This document shows, piece by piece, positions 36,184 through 48,863 of a DNA stretch of 64,000 nucleotides (the stretch's first letter is position 1; each line of letters starts with the position of its first letter). Position numbers and translations under genes: made by a program. Under the pieces are notes generated by a model. The model made no database searches and had not been told where the DNA came from. It saw only the letters and a program-made list of their open reading frames with translations. The stretch comes from Carya illinoinensis (lineage: Eukaryota > Streptophyta > Magnoliopsida > Fagales > Juglandaceae): assembly GCF_018687715.1 (NCBI RefSeq), contig NC_056759.1:893501-957500 (forward strand), written 5' to 3'.

Positions 36184-37807
36184 CTTTTATTTATTTCTGT
36201 TTAATTGCGCGCTTATGATAAGGACTAGTCAATGAGAGTAGATAGCAATTCGAAGACGTTGATCTATTGCTCTAAAACGCGGTTTGGTTGCTAAACAAGG
36301 GAGGTGAACCTGCTGGCCGGTGAAGTACACTGATAGAAATGTCCGTGTCTTCCAAGTCCAAGCCCGCAGTACATGGGATATTGCCCAGGCTAGCTGTTCC
36401 TTTGAATTCTGAACAACATCACACGAGCTACCTCATTAGCTTGGCATGAAAAGGAACATACTCATGTCTCCAAATTACTCCATGTGCATGCATGTTCCTC
36501 TTTTCTCTCCAAGTAAAACGTAAAACTAGATCAGGACAGCACTTCTAACAAAGAAAACTTAAATTTCCGGAGAGAAATTAGGAAAAGAGAAAAATGCATG
36601 AAACGCAGATTACGGGATTACATTTTTTTAGGGAAAATCGAACTTTTACCCACAAGACCACAAACGTACTTGCGGATATAATATGGATATCCTTAATTGG
36701 CCCCCACAAAAGTTGGTCGAAGTTCAACAACATGTTTATTATAGTAGTGGCGGGTGAGAATTGCTGGGGAAGAATTAAGGGAACCATGCATGCATGTGGT
36801 TCAATTGCTCAGACATTAATGAGCAATGGAAGATTTTGCAGTGACTTTGACATCTCGATTATAATTATATGTAACTACTATTACTGCCATAGAACTGACT
36901 GAAAATAGCATTAATATTTCGGTGACATGTTGATATATAGAATAATTATCCTCAATCTGATACAGATGATCTTTTTTCAGCACTGAAAAAAAATATATAT
37001 GAAGGTAGGCTCGTGTTTATACAGGAATCAAGAAGCACTTGATCTGATACAGATGTTTTTTTTTTGGGTCAAACATATTGAAGAACACGGGGTATGGGCT
37101 AGGCCCAGATTTGAATCAAATATATCCATTGTCTAAGCCCAATAACTCACTAAAACAAAGAAAAGAAAAAAGTAATTAAAAAGAAGGAACATTAAGCCGA
37201 CCAAAAGGCTTGTATCACAAATGAAATGAACCAATAAAGGGTAAAGTTTTAGATTGGGCCCGCTAGAAATTTTGCCCAAACCCAACCTATCTATCAGATT
37301 GTCCCAACGCTGTTTTCGCCTACATGTAAAAATAAATAAATAAAAAACTCCTCCAACCCCTGGGCCGTAGGCCCCTAGGGAATCTCTCACATTCAGTTGT
37401 ACGGACGTTGGTACTGCAATGTTGATCATCCGTTACCAACTTACAACGTTGTTACTGGTTAAATTCTTTTTTGAAAAAAAGTACAACGTCGTACGATTCA
37501 TATATATATATATATGAAAATGACACCAAGTACATTTCCTTTTACAGTTCAGGCTCCGTTGTTTCCAACGCAGAATTAGCTGAGGCTTCTACTTCGTGCA
37601 CTGAGTGTGAGTTCTGTTCGCATTTATACTTCTAATTCGACGAGTTCATTTCGCTAATTAATCGACCTAATTTGTATCGTAGTTTCATCGTTTTTGTAGT
37701 TGTCGAGTTTCGACCGAGTTTTCATTAATACTCGTTGATTTTACCGATTTCGGTGACTCTCATATTGCTATCGGTCTGACATTTTGCTCTTATAATTATT
37801 GAGTCGG
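33879..37807. other. intergenic
   Basis: Promoter of ERF003-like copy 2 and 5' side of the AspAT locus. A T-run at 35167-35186, CT arrays at 35751-35770 and 36126-36181. A stretch at 35640-35740 with GGTTCGAAACC resembles a tRNA B-box but no A-box or cloverleaf is found. No gene recognised. Confidence 0.55.
36126..36181. repeat. (CT)n microsatellite, about 28 units
   Basis: Longest clean dinucleotide array in the window. Confidence 0.95.
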
Positions 37808-38597
37808 ATGGCTTCGACGATGCTTTCCCTAGCTTCAGCCTCTCCATCTACGTCATTCTCGGCGGACGAGTATCTCAAGTTAATGCTTCTTTTCATTTTT
37901 TATTCCAATTTCATTTACATCTTGTTTCTTTTGAATGGAGGTTTCTGCTAGGTTGCCGAAAAAGATTGGAAAATAAAACGAATCGGAATTTTGGTTATCA
38001 AGTTTTTTTTTTTTTTTCCATTTTTATGATCCGGACATGTCGTTAGGAAACTAAAACGAATCAAAATTTTGATTTCTATTTTTTTTTTTTTTTTCATTTT
38101 TAGGATCCGTAGAAAAGCAGCACTGGACGGTTGTTTATTTAAACCAGGATATAGATCATCGTTGGATAGTAAGGAAGGAGTTTTCTCTTCTTTTTTTAAT
38201 GTTTTCTCGGAAACCAATCTTACTTCTTATGCAGTACTTCATCATTAATATGTTCTAATTTGAACAGGGGAAGTTGAAGTTTGGAAGTACTAGTTTGAGC
38301 TTCAACAACGAGAAAGGCAAAGTCTTTACTAACACAAAGGTATATAGCGCAGTGGCCTGCTCTGGCTAAGTGGCTATGTAGGCGTGGATTAATTTGTCCT
38401 TACCGGGAATAATGGCCTTCCTGGGTTTTTCTTAATATTACGCGACCGTCACGTTGATTTAAGATTTATATAATGTCTGATCATCACGGTACATATTCAC
38501 ATTGAATCTCTTTCTCTCTCTCTGCCTAGTTTATATAAAGTTGATCGGTGGCTTTGATCTCTTCTATAGGTGCTGTGTTCTGTTACTAGTTGATAGG

Positions 38598-38780
38598 TTT
38601 GGATGATGTTTTATCTCATCTTATTTCATCGTTACAATTTTTTCAAATTTTCGCACAAAATATAATAAACAATTTAACTTTTTCAAATCCCAAAATAATA
38701 ATAATATTAAAAAATAATATTCTAAGAATATTTTATTCAACTTTCATTTAAAACCATCTCATCTCATTTGACTATCCAAA
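38598..38780. mobile_element. MITE-like element (TTTGGAT ends) in AspAT intron 2
   Basis: Begins TTTGGATGATG and ends GACTATCCAAA, with inner ATCTCATCTTATTTCATC and AACCATCTCATCTCATTTG arms. The centre has AAAATATAATAAACAATT. A reverse-oriented relative is at 57808-57998 and a decayed one at about 59200-59350. Confidence 0.7.
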
Positions 38781-38886
38781 TAGCACCATAATGTTCATGC
38801 CTCACTTTGTTACCAAATCAATGCATTCACTTTCTGATTGCATATTGGTTTTCACGAGGCCGTTACTAGACTCTCTTGGTTAGGAC

Positions 38887-40377
38887 TGTTGGAGTATATT
38901 TATATGTATGGTTGTTTTTGGTTTATTTGTTGGTAGAATGTTTGCTTTTTATTCATATCTGAGTTCTAATTGTAAGAGTTTTATTTAAACTCTATATCCC
39001 ACACACCCATCTTGATAGAATTTGAAATAGTTCAAATCTATCAGATTAAATATGAGTGATAACGGGATAAGAAAAATCCTAAGAGATAAGATTAAAACTC
39101 TATCTCTAATTATAGTCAAATACAAATTCTTAGATTTCTTAATGGTCAGAAATCTATAAATAGTACTGAGGGATTAAAGGGTTCTCACCTACAACATTAG
39201 AGTGCCTTTTACCATCGTGAGACACTTATGAGGCAAAGTTGCTGGGTGATCCTTTCCTTATAATCAGATCTATTTCTTCATCGAACTGATGGAGAAAGGT
39301 ACGTATTATTTATCACTGTTTATTATTATAGATCAGAGAAATCGAAGATCCGTTTATTAATATTCATGTTAAATATCTAACATGTAGTATCAGAGCCGGG
39401 TTATAAATTTTTATGATCTCAATAAAATATAAAGTGAATATATATTTACGTATAACTGTGTTTTTATCATGAAGAATAAAAAGACACCTTTTTTATCTGA
39501 CAAAGAAAATTGCGATGGTATTCTATTTCCTGTGTTTGATTTTCACGAGGACCCACAAAGTGACATTATGTATACGTTTTGAATTTCACTTTTGCCATAT
39601 TGAGTATGTGCTGGAGGAAGAGAAACTCCCTCACGTTTTTCCTTCTAATCATGCTTGGGTTTTATTTTCACTTTCCCTTGCTGTATTGTTTCTTTTCTTT
39701 CTATACTGTGTTGCGATGGAAAAGAATATTGAGGGTGTCTGTAAAAATTTAAAAAAAAAAAAAAGAATGAGAGGAAAGTGATTTGGGGGTCGGCGACGTC
39801 CCTCTAATTGCTGGAGATGTCCATAGCCGCATCTGAAGCTTGAAAGGATATATGGCTGAAGCTTGAAAGGATATGTGGCTATGATGAAGGATGCGGCGCT
39901 GAAAATAGTCTGAAGGAAGAAAAGTGATGAGTTTTTTCCTTTAGGGTTTTATGTTATAGACTTAAGGTTGTGGGCTTTGGGCTGTGGGCTTCGGCCATAA
40001 ACATGACAATAAAGTGTTTTATGCTATCTGGACTGTATTCACACTTATAAAGAAGCAATCGGGCCTATGGGCCACTGATGTGGCCCAGCCCAATAAAAGA
40101 ACAAAAAAAAAAAACAAAAATGGAGAGCAATCGGGCCTGTACAATACCTTCGGCCCAAGTCAACATATCCAATTGACTTGGTCTCGGACTGGATTGCTGA
40201 ACCGGTCCGGTTCAGACCCGGGTCGGACCGGTCAGATTAAAATATTATTATTTTAATATTAAAAATAATAAAAAAAAATTCCGAATTTTATTTATTTATT
40301 TATACATGTTATTATTGTTATCTAACACCGTTAAAGTTGGTAGAATGTTTGCTTTTTATTCATATCTGAGTTCTAAT
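38887..40377. mobile_element. LTR-retroelement-like insertion in AspAT intron 2
   Basis: A putative LTR runs from TGTTGGAG (38887) to ATCTAACA (39382), with TATAAATA at 39155-39162. It is followed at once by a tRNA-Met-type primer site (TATCAGAGCC, 39388-39397). About 950 bp of internal sequence follows, with a 24-bp tandem duplication near 39836-39884 and no pol. A perfect 42-bp direct repeat occurs at 38929-38970 and 40336-40377. The right copy is either the remnant of the second LTR or a long target duplication. Looks like a small non-autonomous element (TRIM/LARD type) that has lost most of its 3' LTR. Confidence 0.55.
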
Positions 40378-41717
40378 CACTTCTGAGGTGCAGTGTTTTA
40401 GTCGAATATCTATGGTGGCTTCCATTAATGTTTCTCGTTTTGAGGGTGTCACAATGGCTCCTCCCGATCCAATTATTGGGGTTTCCGAAGCTTTTAAGGC
40501 AGACACACAGGAAAACAAGCTCAACCTTGGAGTTGGAGCCTATCGGACGGAAGAGCTTCAACCTTATGTACTGAATGTTGTCAAGAAGGTCCGACTCAAT
40601 TGCATCATATATACATGTCATAAGTTAAAATTTCGTTGTGTTCTCCATGTACACAATTTTACCATTAACATTACATGCTAGCAGTTTTTAGCTTCTTACT
40701 GGAAAAACTGAGAACTGATTCTTTGACAAGGAATTTGACCTTACATTAATCATATTGAAACGTTTCTTTCCTAGGCGGAGAATCTTATGGTCGAAAGGGG
40801 AGAAAACAAAGAGGTATCTCTTTTTGCTCAGATGTATGGTTGACCTGGAGTCATTATTCATGCTTCTAATCACTTACTAAATTTTGATGATTATCCTCAG
40901 TACCTCCCAATTGAAGGTTTGGCTGCATTCAATAAGGTGACTGCTGAGTTATTATTTGGAGCAGACAACCCCGTAATAAAACAACAGAGAGTACGTGGGA
41001 ATTCAAATGCCTGAATTTTTTCAAAGACTGATATTGTTTCTCTCTTCTTTTGTATCTATATATAAAAAAAATACCTTTATATTATTCCTTCCAGGTTGCT
41101 ACTGTTCAAGGTCTTTCAGGAACTGGTTCTCTTCGATTAGCTGCTGCTTTAATTGAACGATATTTTCCTGGGGCTAAAGTTCTGATATCATCTCCCACTT
41201 GGGGTGTGTATTGCCATTCACTTAAACCTGTATGTGAAATTTGTCTTAACAATAAGTACTGGATTTTCACGGCCAACAAAATTCTCCTGCAGGTAATCAC
41301 AAGAATATTTTCAACGATGCTAGAGTTCCATGGTCTGAATACCGATACTATGATCCAAAAACAGTTGGTTTGGACTTTGAGGGGATGTTAGCCGATATAA
41401 AGGTTCCAACTTGGTGTAATTGTGCTTTTTATGTGGTTTTTTTTTTTTTTTTTTTTTTCAGATTTTATCTGGTGTTACCAGCTTTCATCTTAATATCCAT
41501 GTTTCAATTCAATGTTGGTTCTTTGCACTTTCAGCTGAAATATCCATTTAATTGTAATTTTTATCAGAATCGGAGAACAACGTGTGTACACTTATTATGT
41601 GAAAATTCTTTAGTAATTTAGACATATAGACTCGTAAAACTTTGTACTTATGATTTATTTTCCATAAAATTCTCAATTCCAGTCTAAATTGACTTCTATT
41701 AACCCATTTACCAATAA

Positions 41718-41876
<159 letters not shown>

Positions 41877-43164
41877 TGATTGCAGAATTCGTTTATATTT
41901 GTCTAAATTGTGATTTTTGATACCCAGGTTTTTGGAAAAAGCAACGTTTTTAAACTTTTGTTGATATATATTGGAACGCTTTGTCTTCCAGAGAATCATG
42001 TAGATTTTTGTTTAATCGAGAATTATCTGCATAGTGTGTTCAAATATGTACGTATAAATGCTTCAGGGATTTGCTAGTGGAAGCCTTGATATAGATGCCA
42101 GCATCTGTGAGATTATTTGCTGCACGGGGTTTGGAGCTTCTGGTTGCCCAATCATATAGTAAAAATCTGGGCCTTTATTCAGAAAGGATTGGAGCAATCA
42201 ATGTTGTCTGCTCATCAGCAGATGCTGCAGCAAGGTATGGTGAACCCAATATCCTATGATCTGCTCACTTTCTGGTCTATGGTTAAATCATCATTCCCAC
42301 AAATATGTTCATAATGAGATGAAAAACTAACAACCGTATCAAAAGATCACCTATTAAATAAGTTTCCGTGTACTTGCATTCAGGCATTGTCTATGCATCA
42401 CCATTTGGATATTTGAGATCAGTGTCAAAAAACTTGAATGTGATTTGAGCCTGAAAACTCCCCAAAATCTGCAAGCGGAGGCCTTTCCTGAGTCTGTGCA
42501 TGCATTTGAAAGACGAAATAGAAAGTAATGAAGTATTGGGGGAAGATTTCCTCAATGATCTTAGCACACTCACCTCTCAACATTCATGAACTAAATATTT
42601 GGTTGGCAGTTGTCATGGCAAGAGTGTCTTTCACACCATCAGTTTTCCCCTTGTGTGTTTCTTAAAATAGTTAGGCATGATCAACCCAGAAGCTCCAGAA
42701 GGAAACATATTATTGAAATAGAAAGTACTCCCTGAGGTCCGCTTGATGGGTATATTTTTATATATTTTCAGGGTGAAGAGCCAACTGAAAAGGCTTGCTC
42801 AACCAATGTACTCCAATCCTCCTATTCATGGGGCCATGATTGTTGCCAATGTTGTTGGGGACCCAGCTCTCTTCAATGAATGGAAAGCAGAAATGGAAAT
42901 CATGGCTGGAAGGATAAAGAACACGCGACAGAAACTATATGATAGCCTCTCTGCAAAAGATAAGAGTGGGAAGGATTGGTCATTTATACTTGAGCAGATT
43001 GGCATGTTCTCATTCACGGGCCTGAACAAAGATCAGGTAACTGCCTCTTCTCAACTCCCATCAGAACATCCAAGTTTTATGCCCATAAGCTTTTGTTTCC
43101 CTGATTTTTTTTTTTTTTTTGTCTTTTTTGACGTTGTGGATTCTCTGGTCTTGTTTTTAAATAG

Positions 43165-43343
43165 GATAATGCTACATGTAATCTTGGAGCGTGCAGTTCC
43201 CGTGTACTCCCTTTAAAAACAGTGGAGGCCAGCATTAAACAATAATTTTTTTAATGTGAATCACAAATTTACCCACTTTTTTTAAAGGTAGTACACAAGG
43301 ACTGTACACAAGGACTGCACACTCCATGACTGCAAATATCATT
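43165..43343. mobile_element. MITE-like element in AspAT intron 10
   Basis: Left arm CTTGGAGCGTGCAGTTCC then CGTGTAC. The reverse complement of the right arm gives CATGGAGTGTGCAGTCC then TTGTGTAC. About 38 bp of imperfect inverted repeat with an internal ACAAGGACTG duplication. Confidence 0.7.
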
Positions 43344-43854
43344 TCTCTTTTTATTAATATTAACTAGTCAAATCTAATACCATTGTATATATTTCCCAAA
43401 TTATGGGTATATACTTCTGCAACTTCTTTATTGCATTGTTTAATGCCTCACCCAGCATCAAGTTCAATTGATTTTTTTTTCTCCCTTTTAGACCAAAAGC
43501 TTTTGTTTCATCTTCATTGAGTACTAGCTTCCCTGCTAATTGTCATGTATATTTTCGGAATTTATGAGCATGGTCAACTGTTCACACATACCTGAAACCA
43601 GTTACAATATCCAAATACCTTGAAACTCTGTGTGGCTACTTTGAAAGTGCAGTTTGCAATACAATGGTGCACGGAACTGTTTCTTGGTTTTATAATGTTG
43701 CATCTTCTTGTTGTGTGATCAGAGCGACAATATGACGACCAAGTGGCATGTATTCATGACAAAGGATGGAAGGATATCCTTGGCTGGATTATCTTTGGCC
43801 AAATGTGAGTACCTTGCAGATGCCATCGTCAATTCATTCCACAATGTCCGTTGA

Positions 43855-44906
43855 AATTAATGGATACATAGTTACATTTTTGGAGTACAATATGCAAACT
43901 AGTTACTGAGTATGAATTATAACAACGAATTATAACAACGCATGTTGATTTTTGAAGTTCAAACTGAGGCCATTCCATAGTTGATAATTTCTAAATTCAA
44001 AAATTGATGAGCATTGCTTACAATGACTCTGTGTAAAGGTGCATGACTGGTGTTGCATAAAACTGAAGTATCATCTGGTCTTGTTTATTGGATGATATGT
44101 GGTTTCTTATGCAAGATATGCGTGCACAGGAATGCTTTTGCACACATCCACATGCAGAAAGTTTAAAATTTGGTTGTTAGACTGCACTAAGATCAACTTA
44201 GTTCAGTCTAATTTTAAACTGAATCTAACATCTAAACACACAACTCTTAAATTACTAAACTCATATTAACTCATTATCATTGATAAAGAACTGAGGTCAA
44301 GTTAGCTCAACATTTAGATGTAGCCTAAAAAGTGAAGGCTCACTTTTAGTTATGATTTATGTGTTCCGACAATGTTTTAGGCCAGGTAGCTCACACTTTA
44401 AAAGTGCCACATGTTTTAGACTGAAGAAAACTATATTTAGAATATGTAAATTTTATGCATTCTTTTATTATTATAAAAATAATTTTGTAATGTAAATCTC
44501 TTATTTATTTACTTTTTATAAAGATAGTGAGCATAACCACCCTAAAATTCTAACACTGTAAATATCATTTTTTTCATTTTTCTTTATTTTATCAGAGAGC
44601 AAAAGAATTGAGAGTGGAGAGGGGTGGGGAAGTCCCGTTGCCATTGTTCAATTGCTTTCATGATTGGCACAAGTAGAGTTGTTTTTCCTCTCTCTCTCTC
44701 TCTCTTGTTATTCTTTTGTTTGTCCCTTTGCATTGAGGCCGTACAATTAACTTCCGTCCAAAACATGCGGCCCTTTTTTTTAACTTTACGGTCGTCGCAA
44801 AGGGGTTGACTATCGTGCCGCTTTGCTGCATTCTTCGGATTATGGTAGCCTACTCTGTTCTTTTTTTTTTTTTTGGACTGTTTTCGAAATATGAGCAACC
44901 TTTTTT

Positions 44907-44941
<35 letters not shown>

Positions 44942-45381
44942 CAAAACTGAGATGAAAACAAGAATTTACATTCTCGCAATATTATCATGAAAGACAAAAG
45001 GAGCTCCAGAGGTATTACCACTTGCAAAATTTTCAAAACATACACCAATAAATGGTGGGAAAAGGGGGAAGAATAGAATCATTAGCTGAACTAGTCATCG
45101 TTCTCCTAGAGGACCAATTATATGCACTGGTAATTTTCAGGAACTCAAGAACTAGACGGCTTCAATTTACAAAATATGAAAAACCATTTAATTCTCTTCT
45201 GCTCCAAACCATTAATGCTTCTCGTTCTCTGACAAAACCATCATGTGTATGTATCTATATCTATATCTATATATATATATATGCGTGCAAAGGAGAGCAA
45301 GGTAATCGATGTAGATCTTTTATTTACGCAACCCTACTAATAACGCAGCGGCAACGCTCTGTATCAGTGACCAGAAGGAAG
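43855..45381. other. convergent spacer between AspAT and receptor kinase
   Basis: 3' flanks of both loci. An A-run at 44912-44938 (about 27) and a (CT)n at 44686-44704. No gene recognised; frames at 44584-44898 and 45052-45381 are chance or antisense. Confidence 0.55.
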
Positions 45382-48300
45382 CTATGTGGAACCAGATGGT
45401 GGAGTTGCTTGTGCAACTCTGAGAGTGCCTCCAAGCTCAACGGGAACCAGAGGAACAAGAGAATGCAAGACATCTGTTATTAATGGGCGGTAGCTTGGTT
45501 CTGGTTGCACACATAGCACAGCTACAGCAGCAACCTACACGATCATTTGATAATATTGGGCGCAATCAGTTCAAAAAAAAAAAGAGGATGAATTTCTTAG
45601 ACCCAAATATGGGAGCTGCGATCTGCCTAAGAAATCATTCATCCCGAGTCTCAAATTGCCACACAACCATTAAAACCAGACCAACCCAAAAGTTTGTTAT
45701 GGTTAATCAGCTATTGATTGATTTGAAGGATCCCAAGTTGCACCCATTAGGAAAACTTAAAATGGGTAAACAATGTTGAATTACAAGAGTAAAGGTAGGG
45801 AATAATCACTTCACAAACCTGGCATAAGTGTTTAAGATCCATTGTATCTTTTATTGCAGGATCCACAATGTTTGGGAGTTTAGATCTGTCTGTGAGCTGG
45901 GGCATGGCCTGCATCCATAAATGGCTATGGTATTAAGTTCTGAGGTTCAAATGTTTTTTAATGGGATGCAAATAAAATAAAATAAAAAGACATTGTTTTA
46001 AGAGTGGGGCATTACCCATGTGACCATAGATTGACACTGAGATGGAGCCAGTTTTTCCACAGGCCTTCTTCCCAATAGAAGCTCCAGAAGCACGACTCCA
46101 AAGGCATATACATCACTTTTATCCGTCAATTTACCTGGAAGATTAAAAATACTTGAAATTGTTTTCTTTCAAGAATGCTAAATGCAAAAGGAAAAATCTA
46201 GTTGCAAATACAATTGTGCACTAATATATGTACCAATTTAATGCGATTGGTCAAAAAGTAGATTTTATTAAAAACAGTGATAATTTAAATTTTGAATAGA
46301 AATGAATCAGTATTGATACGTAAATTAGTACACGACTTTGTTTATACCAATGCAAAAACTAGATCAACCTTAGAACGCACTTAAGTCAATAATGAAAAAG
46401 TTTTCAGGGTTGTCTAGATAATGATTGATCCATATGCACTAAAGTAGTAGTACCCGTGCATGTGCTCAAGATAGCTTTAATCAAAAGACATAATGAGTTT
46501 AAACCTATATCAAAACCAACGTCTCACAACATTATTGCAGCGTCAGAGGTCCAAAACAATAGTCATATTACATCATGGAAGATAATTTATATATATATAT
46601 GGAGATATGGCAACCTGTCATATATACTTGAAGAATACCGTGAGCAATAATTATAATTTTAGTAGGCATACCATCTAAAAGATACTCTGGAGCCACGTAT
46701 CCCAAGGTGCCTGAAAGCTTGATGTTGTTCTTGTTTTGGGCTGCATCGGTTACAGCAAGACCAAAATCCGAAAGCTGACTCCAGACAATAACGTGTGTCA
46801 GACAGTCAGAGAGAGAGAGTTAAATGGAAGACAGTAAAAATGTATAATGGCAATATATTGAGACAAATTTCCGCAATTTTATAAAAGAAATCGAAGACTT
46901 CAATGATTTTCTCAAATATATTTTACCTTAGCATTGAAGTTGGAGTCCAGAAGTATGTTAGATGATTTCAGATCTCTATGGATCACTGATGGGTTGCAGT
47001 GCTCATGCAGATATTCTAATCCTCTGGTCAATATTTTCCAACATGTTAAACATTGAAGTCCCAATAAAATGATTTTTTTTTTTTTTTAAAATACTCTGGT
47101 AAACAAGCTCACCTTGCTGCATCGAGAGCAATTTTCATCCGCTTATGCCAAGTTAATGCCGAACCACGAGAAGGTCCTATTCATATTAATTAAATTTGGA
47201 AAATAAATAAATTAGCATTATTAAATTCAAATTCTTTTCTAAACTTCCATCTTCAGATGGTCAAAGCGAAGAAGAAGAAGATTTACCATGCAATTGAATT
47301 TCCAAAGACCCATTTTGCATCAATTCATAGACAATAAATCTAGTCTTGCAATGAATGCAGCATCCCAGTAGAGAAATTATATTTGGATGTTGAGTTTTGC
47401 TTAACAAATCAACCTCATTCTGTAAATCCAGATGATAATTTAAGATCGGAAGAATAGGGTCATAACAAATTCAAAGAGAAATGAACGCCATATGGTTTAA
47501 AAACAAAAATTACCTCAAATTCCTTCTCGGCGTCCTGAGTTTCACAGTTAAGTTTCTTCACTGCAACATTCAAGTTGTCATCCAATTGAGCCTTGTAAAC
47601 ACATCCAAATCCGCCCTCTCCCAAGACATTACCATCTCGAAAATAGTCAGTTGCTGTTTCAAGTTGCTTGTAGTCAATCATTGGAACAGATCCTTTCTTA
47701 CCAACCACTTTTATGGAGTTGAAATTAGTAAAAAAGGGAGCTAAAGCAAGTCCCTTCTCAGCATCTTCGTATCCAAAACAAACCCAAAAACACAGAACGC
47801 AAGAAACAGAGAATCTCAGAACAAATATTATAGAAGCATGATATGAATAGTCTCGGAGCACTATCATAAGTGATGCACATTCACCAAAACCCAATGATGG
47901 TTAAGTTGGGAAAGAAATTAGTTTTTGTCGCGTAAGGATGTACCTGAATTCAGAGCACTTTTTCCATCGGATTTGTGAGAAAACTTCCTGTGATAAATCC
48001 ACAAACATAACAAAGACAAAATGGTTGCAGCAAGGGTAGTGCAGGCAACAACGACTATTATTAGCATTTTCTTGTGTGTATACGTATGAGACTCTTCGAT
48101 TCCCACTTGAATTCCTGGTTCGCATGGGGATTATAGATATATAGAAGTTAGCTCTAGCAAAACGGGAAAATCTCATCTATTATACGATTACCAAGTTTAG
48201 AGATACAACAAAAAAGGGCAAGATCAAAATCCACAGCAAAAAATAATTGTTTAATCTTAACAATAAATGAATAGAATCGACAAAAAAAAATAAAAAAAAT

Positions 48301-48572
48301 CATACGACAGCATCAGAGATACTGTATTTTCGTCATTGTTTTTTAATTTGAATTTTCGAACTAAATTGGCCCGCTACCCAACTAAAAACAAGTACCTGGA
48401 GTCATGAATAGCACAACATTAGAGTACCTGGGGAGAAGGCAGCCATTGATGTGGAAATCGGAGAAACGGGCGAGACCACTGGCGAGGAAACAGAAGCTAC
48501 TGGCGTGGCACCAACCCCAATGGGTTTACGAAGACACAGAAACAGCAAAACAAAGAAAAGAAGAAGCTTCAT
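45382..48572 (-). CDS. receptor-like serine/threonine kinase, At5g11020/At4g32000 type
   Basis: Ten exons on the minus strand: 48572-48428, 48114-47944, 47764-47514, 47419-47287, 47176-47113, 47023-46927, 46774-46672, 46134-46016, 45908-45819 and 45534-45382. They join in one frame of 441 residues. Signal peptide at 1-22 ([17 protein letters not shown]), a short Ser/Pro-rich ectodomain of about 40 residues, membrane segment at about 65-86 and a kinase domain from about 147. Kinase landmarks are all present: GEGGFG (154-159), catalytic Lys175 in [14 protein letters not shown] with Asp272, DFG at 290-292 and APE at 315-317. An active kinase is therefore expected, with no recognisable ligand-binding domain, as in this Arabidopsis subfamily. 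The C-terminus ends [19 protein letters not shown]. Introns are AT-rich; intron 7 carries a MITE. No ligand or pathway can be read from the sequence. Confidence 0.95.
46214..46334. mobile_element. MITE-like element in receptor kinase intron 7
   Basis: Left TTGTGCACTAATATATGTAC is matched in inverted orientation by the right end (GATACGTAAATTAGTACAC). Similar ends occur at about 52435-52556 and 53625-53770. Confidence 0.55.
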
Positions 48573-48856
48573 TGTTGGCTGTTTCAATGTTAAAGTCTTT
48601 GTTAAGAAAAACTCTATATGGAGATGGAGAAATGCAGAGGCCGGGTCTTGCGGTCTGACAAAGGACAAGAGAGAAGAGGCTACGAAGGCTATGGAATATG
48701 GTTGGATGTTTAGTTTTGTTTTAAATTATTTTGTACTAATTTTCGTTCTTTCTTTTTCTCCAGGAACAGTCGGTCGCCGTCTCATCTCTATCTCGGCATC
48801 TGCGAAACCAATGACGCAAAAAGGAAAGAAAAGAATAGAAAGGGAGAGGAAAGGCA

Positions 48857-48863
48857 ATTTATA
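48857..48863 (-). promoter_or_regulatory. possible TATA box of the receptor kinase
   Basis: TATAAAT on the minus strand about 285 bp upstream of the ATG at 48572. Distance implies a leader of about 250 nt. Confidence 0.35.

Noticed and set aside
45052..45779. Plus-strand frames opposite the last receptor-kinase exons
   Set aside because: Antisense shadows; the minus-strand exons join in frame and match kinase C-terminus.
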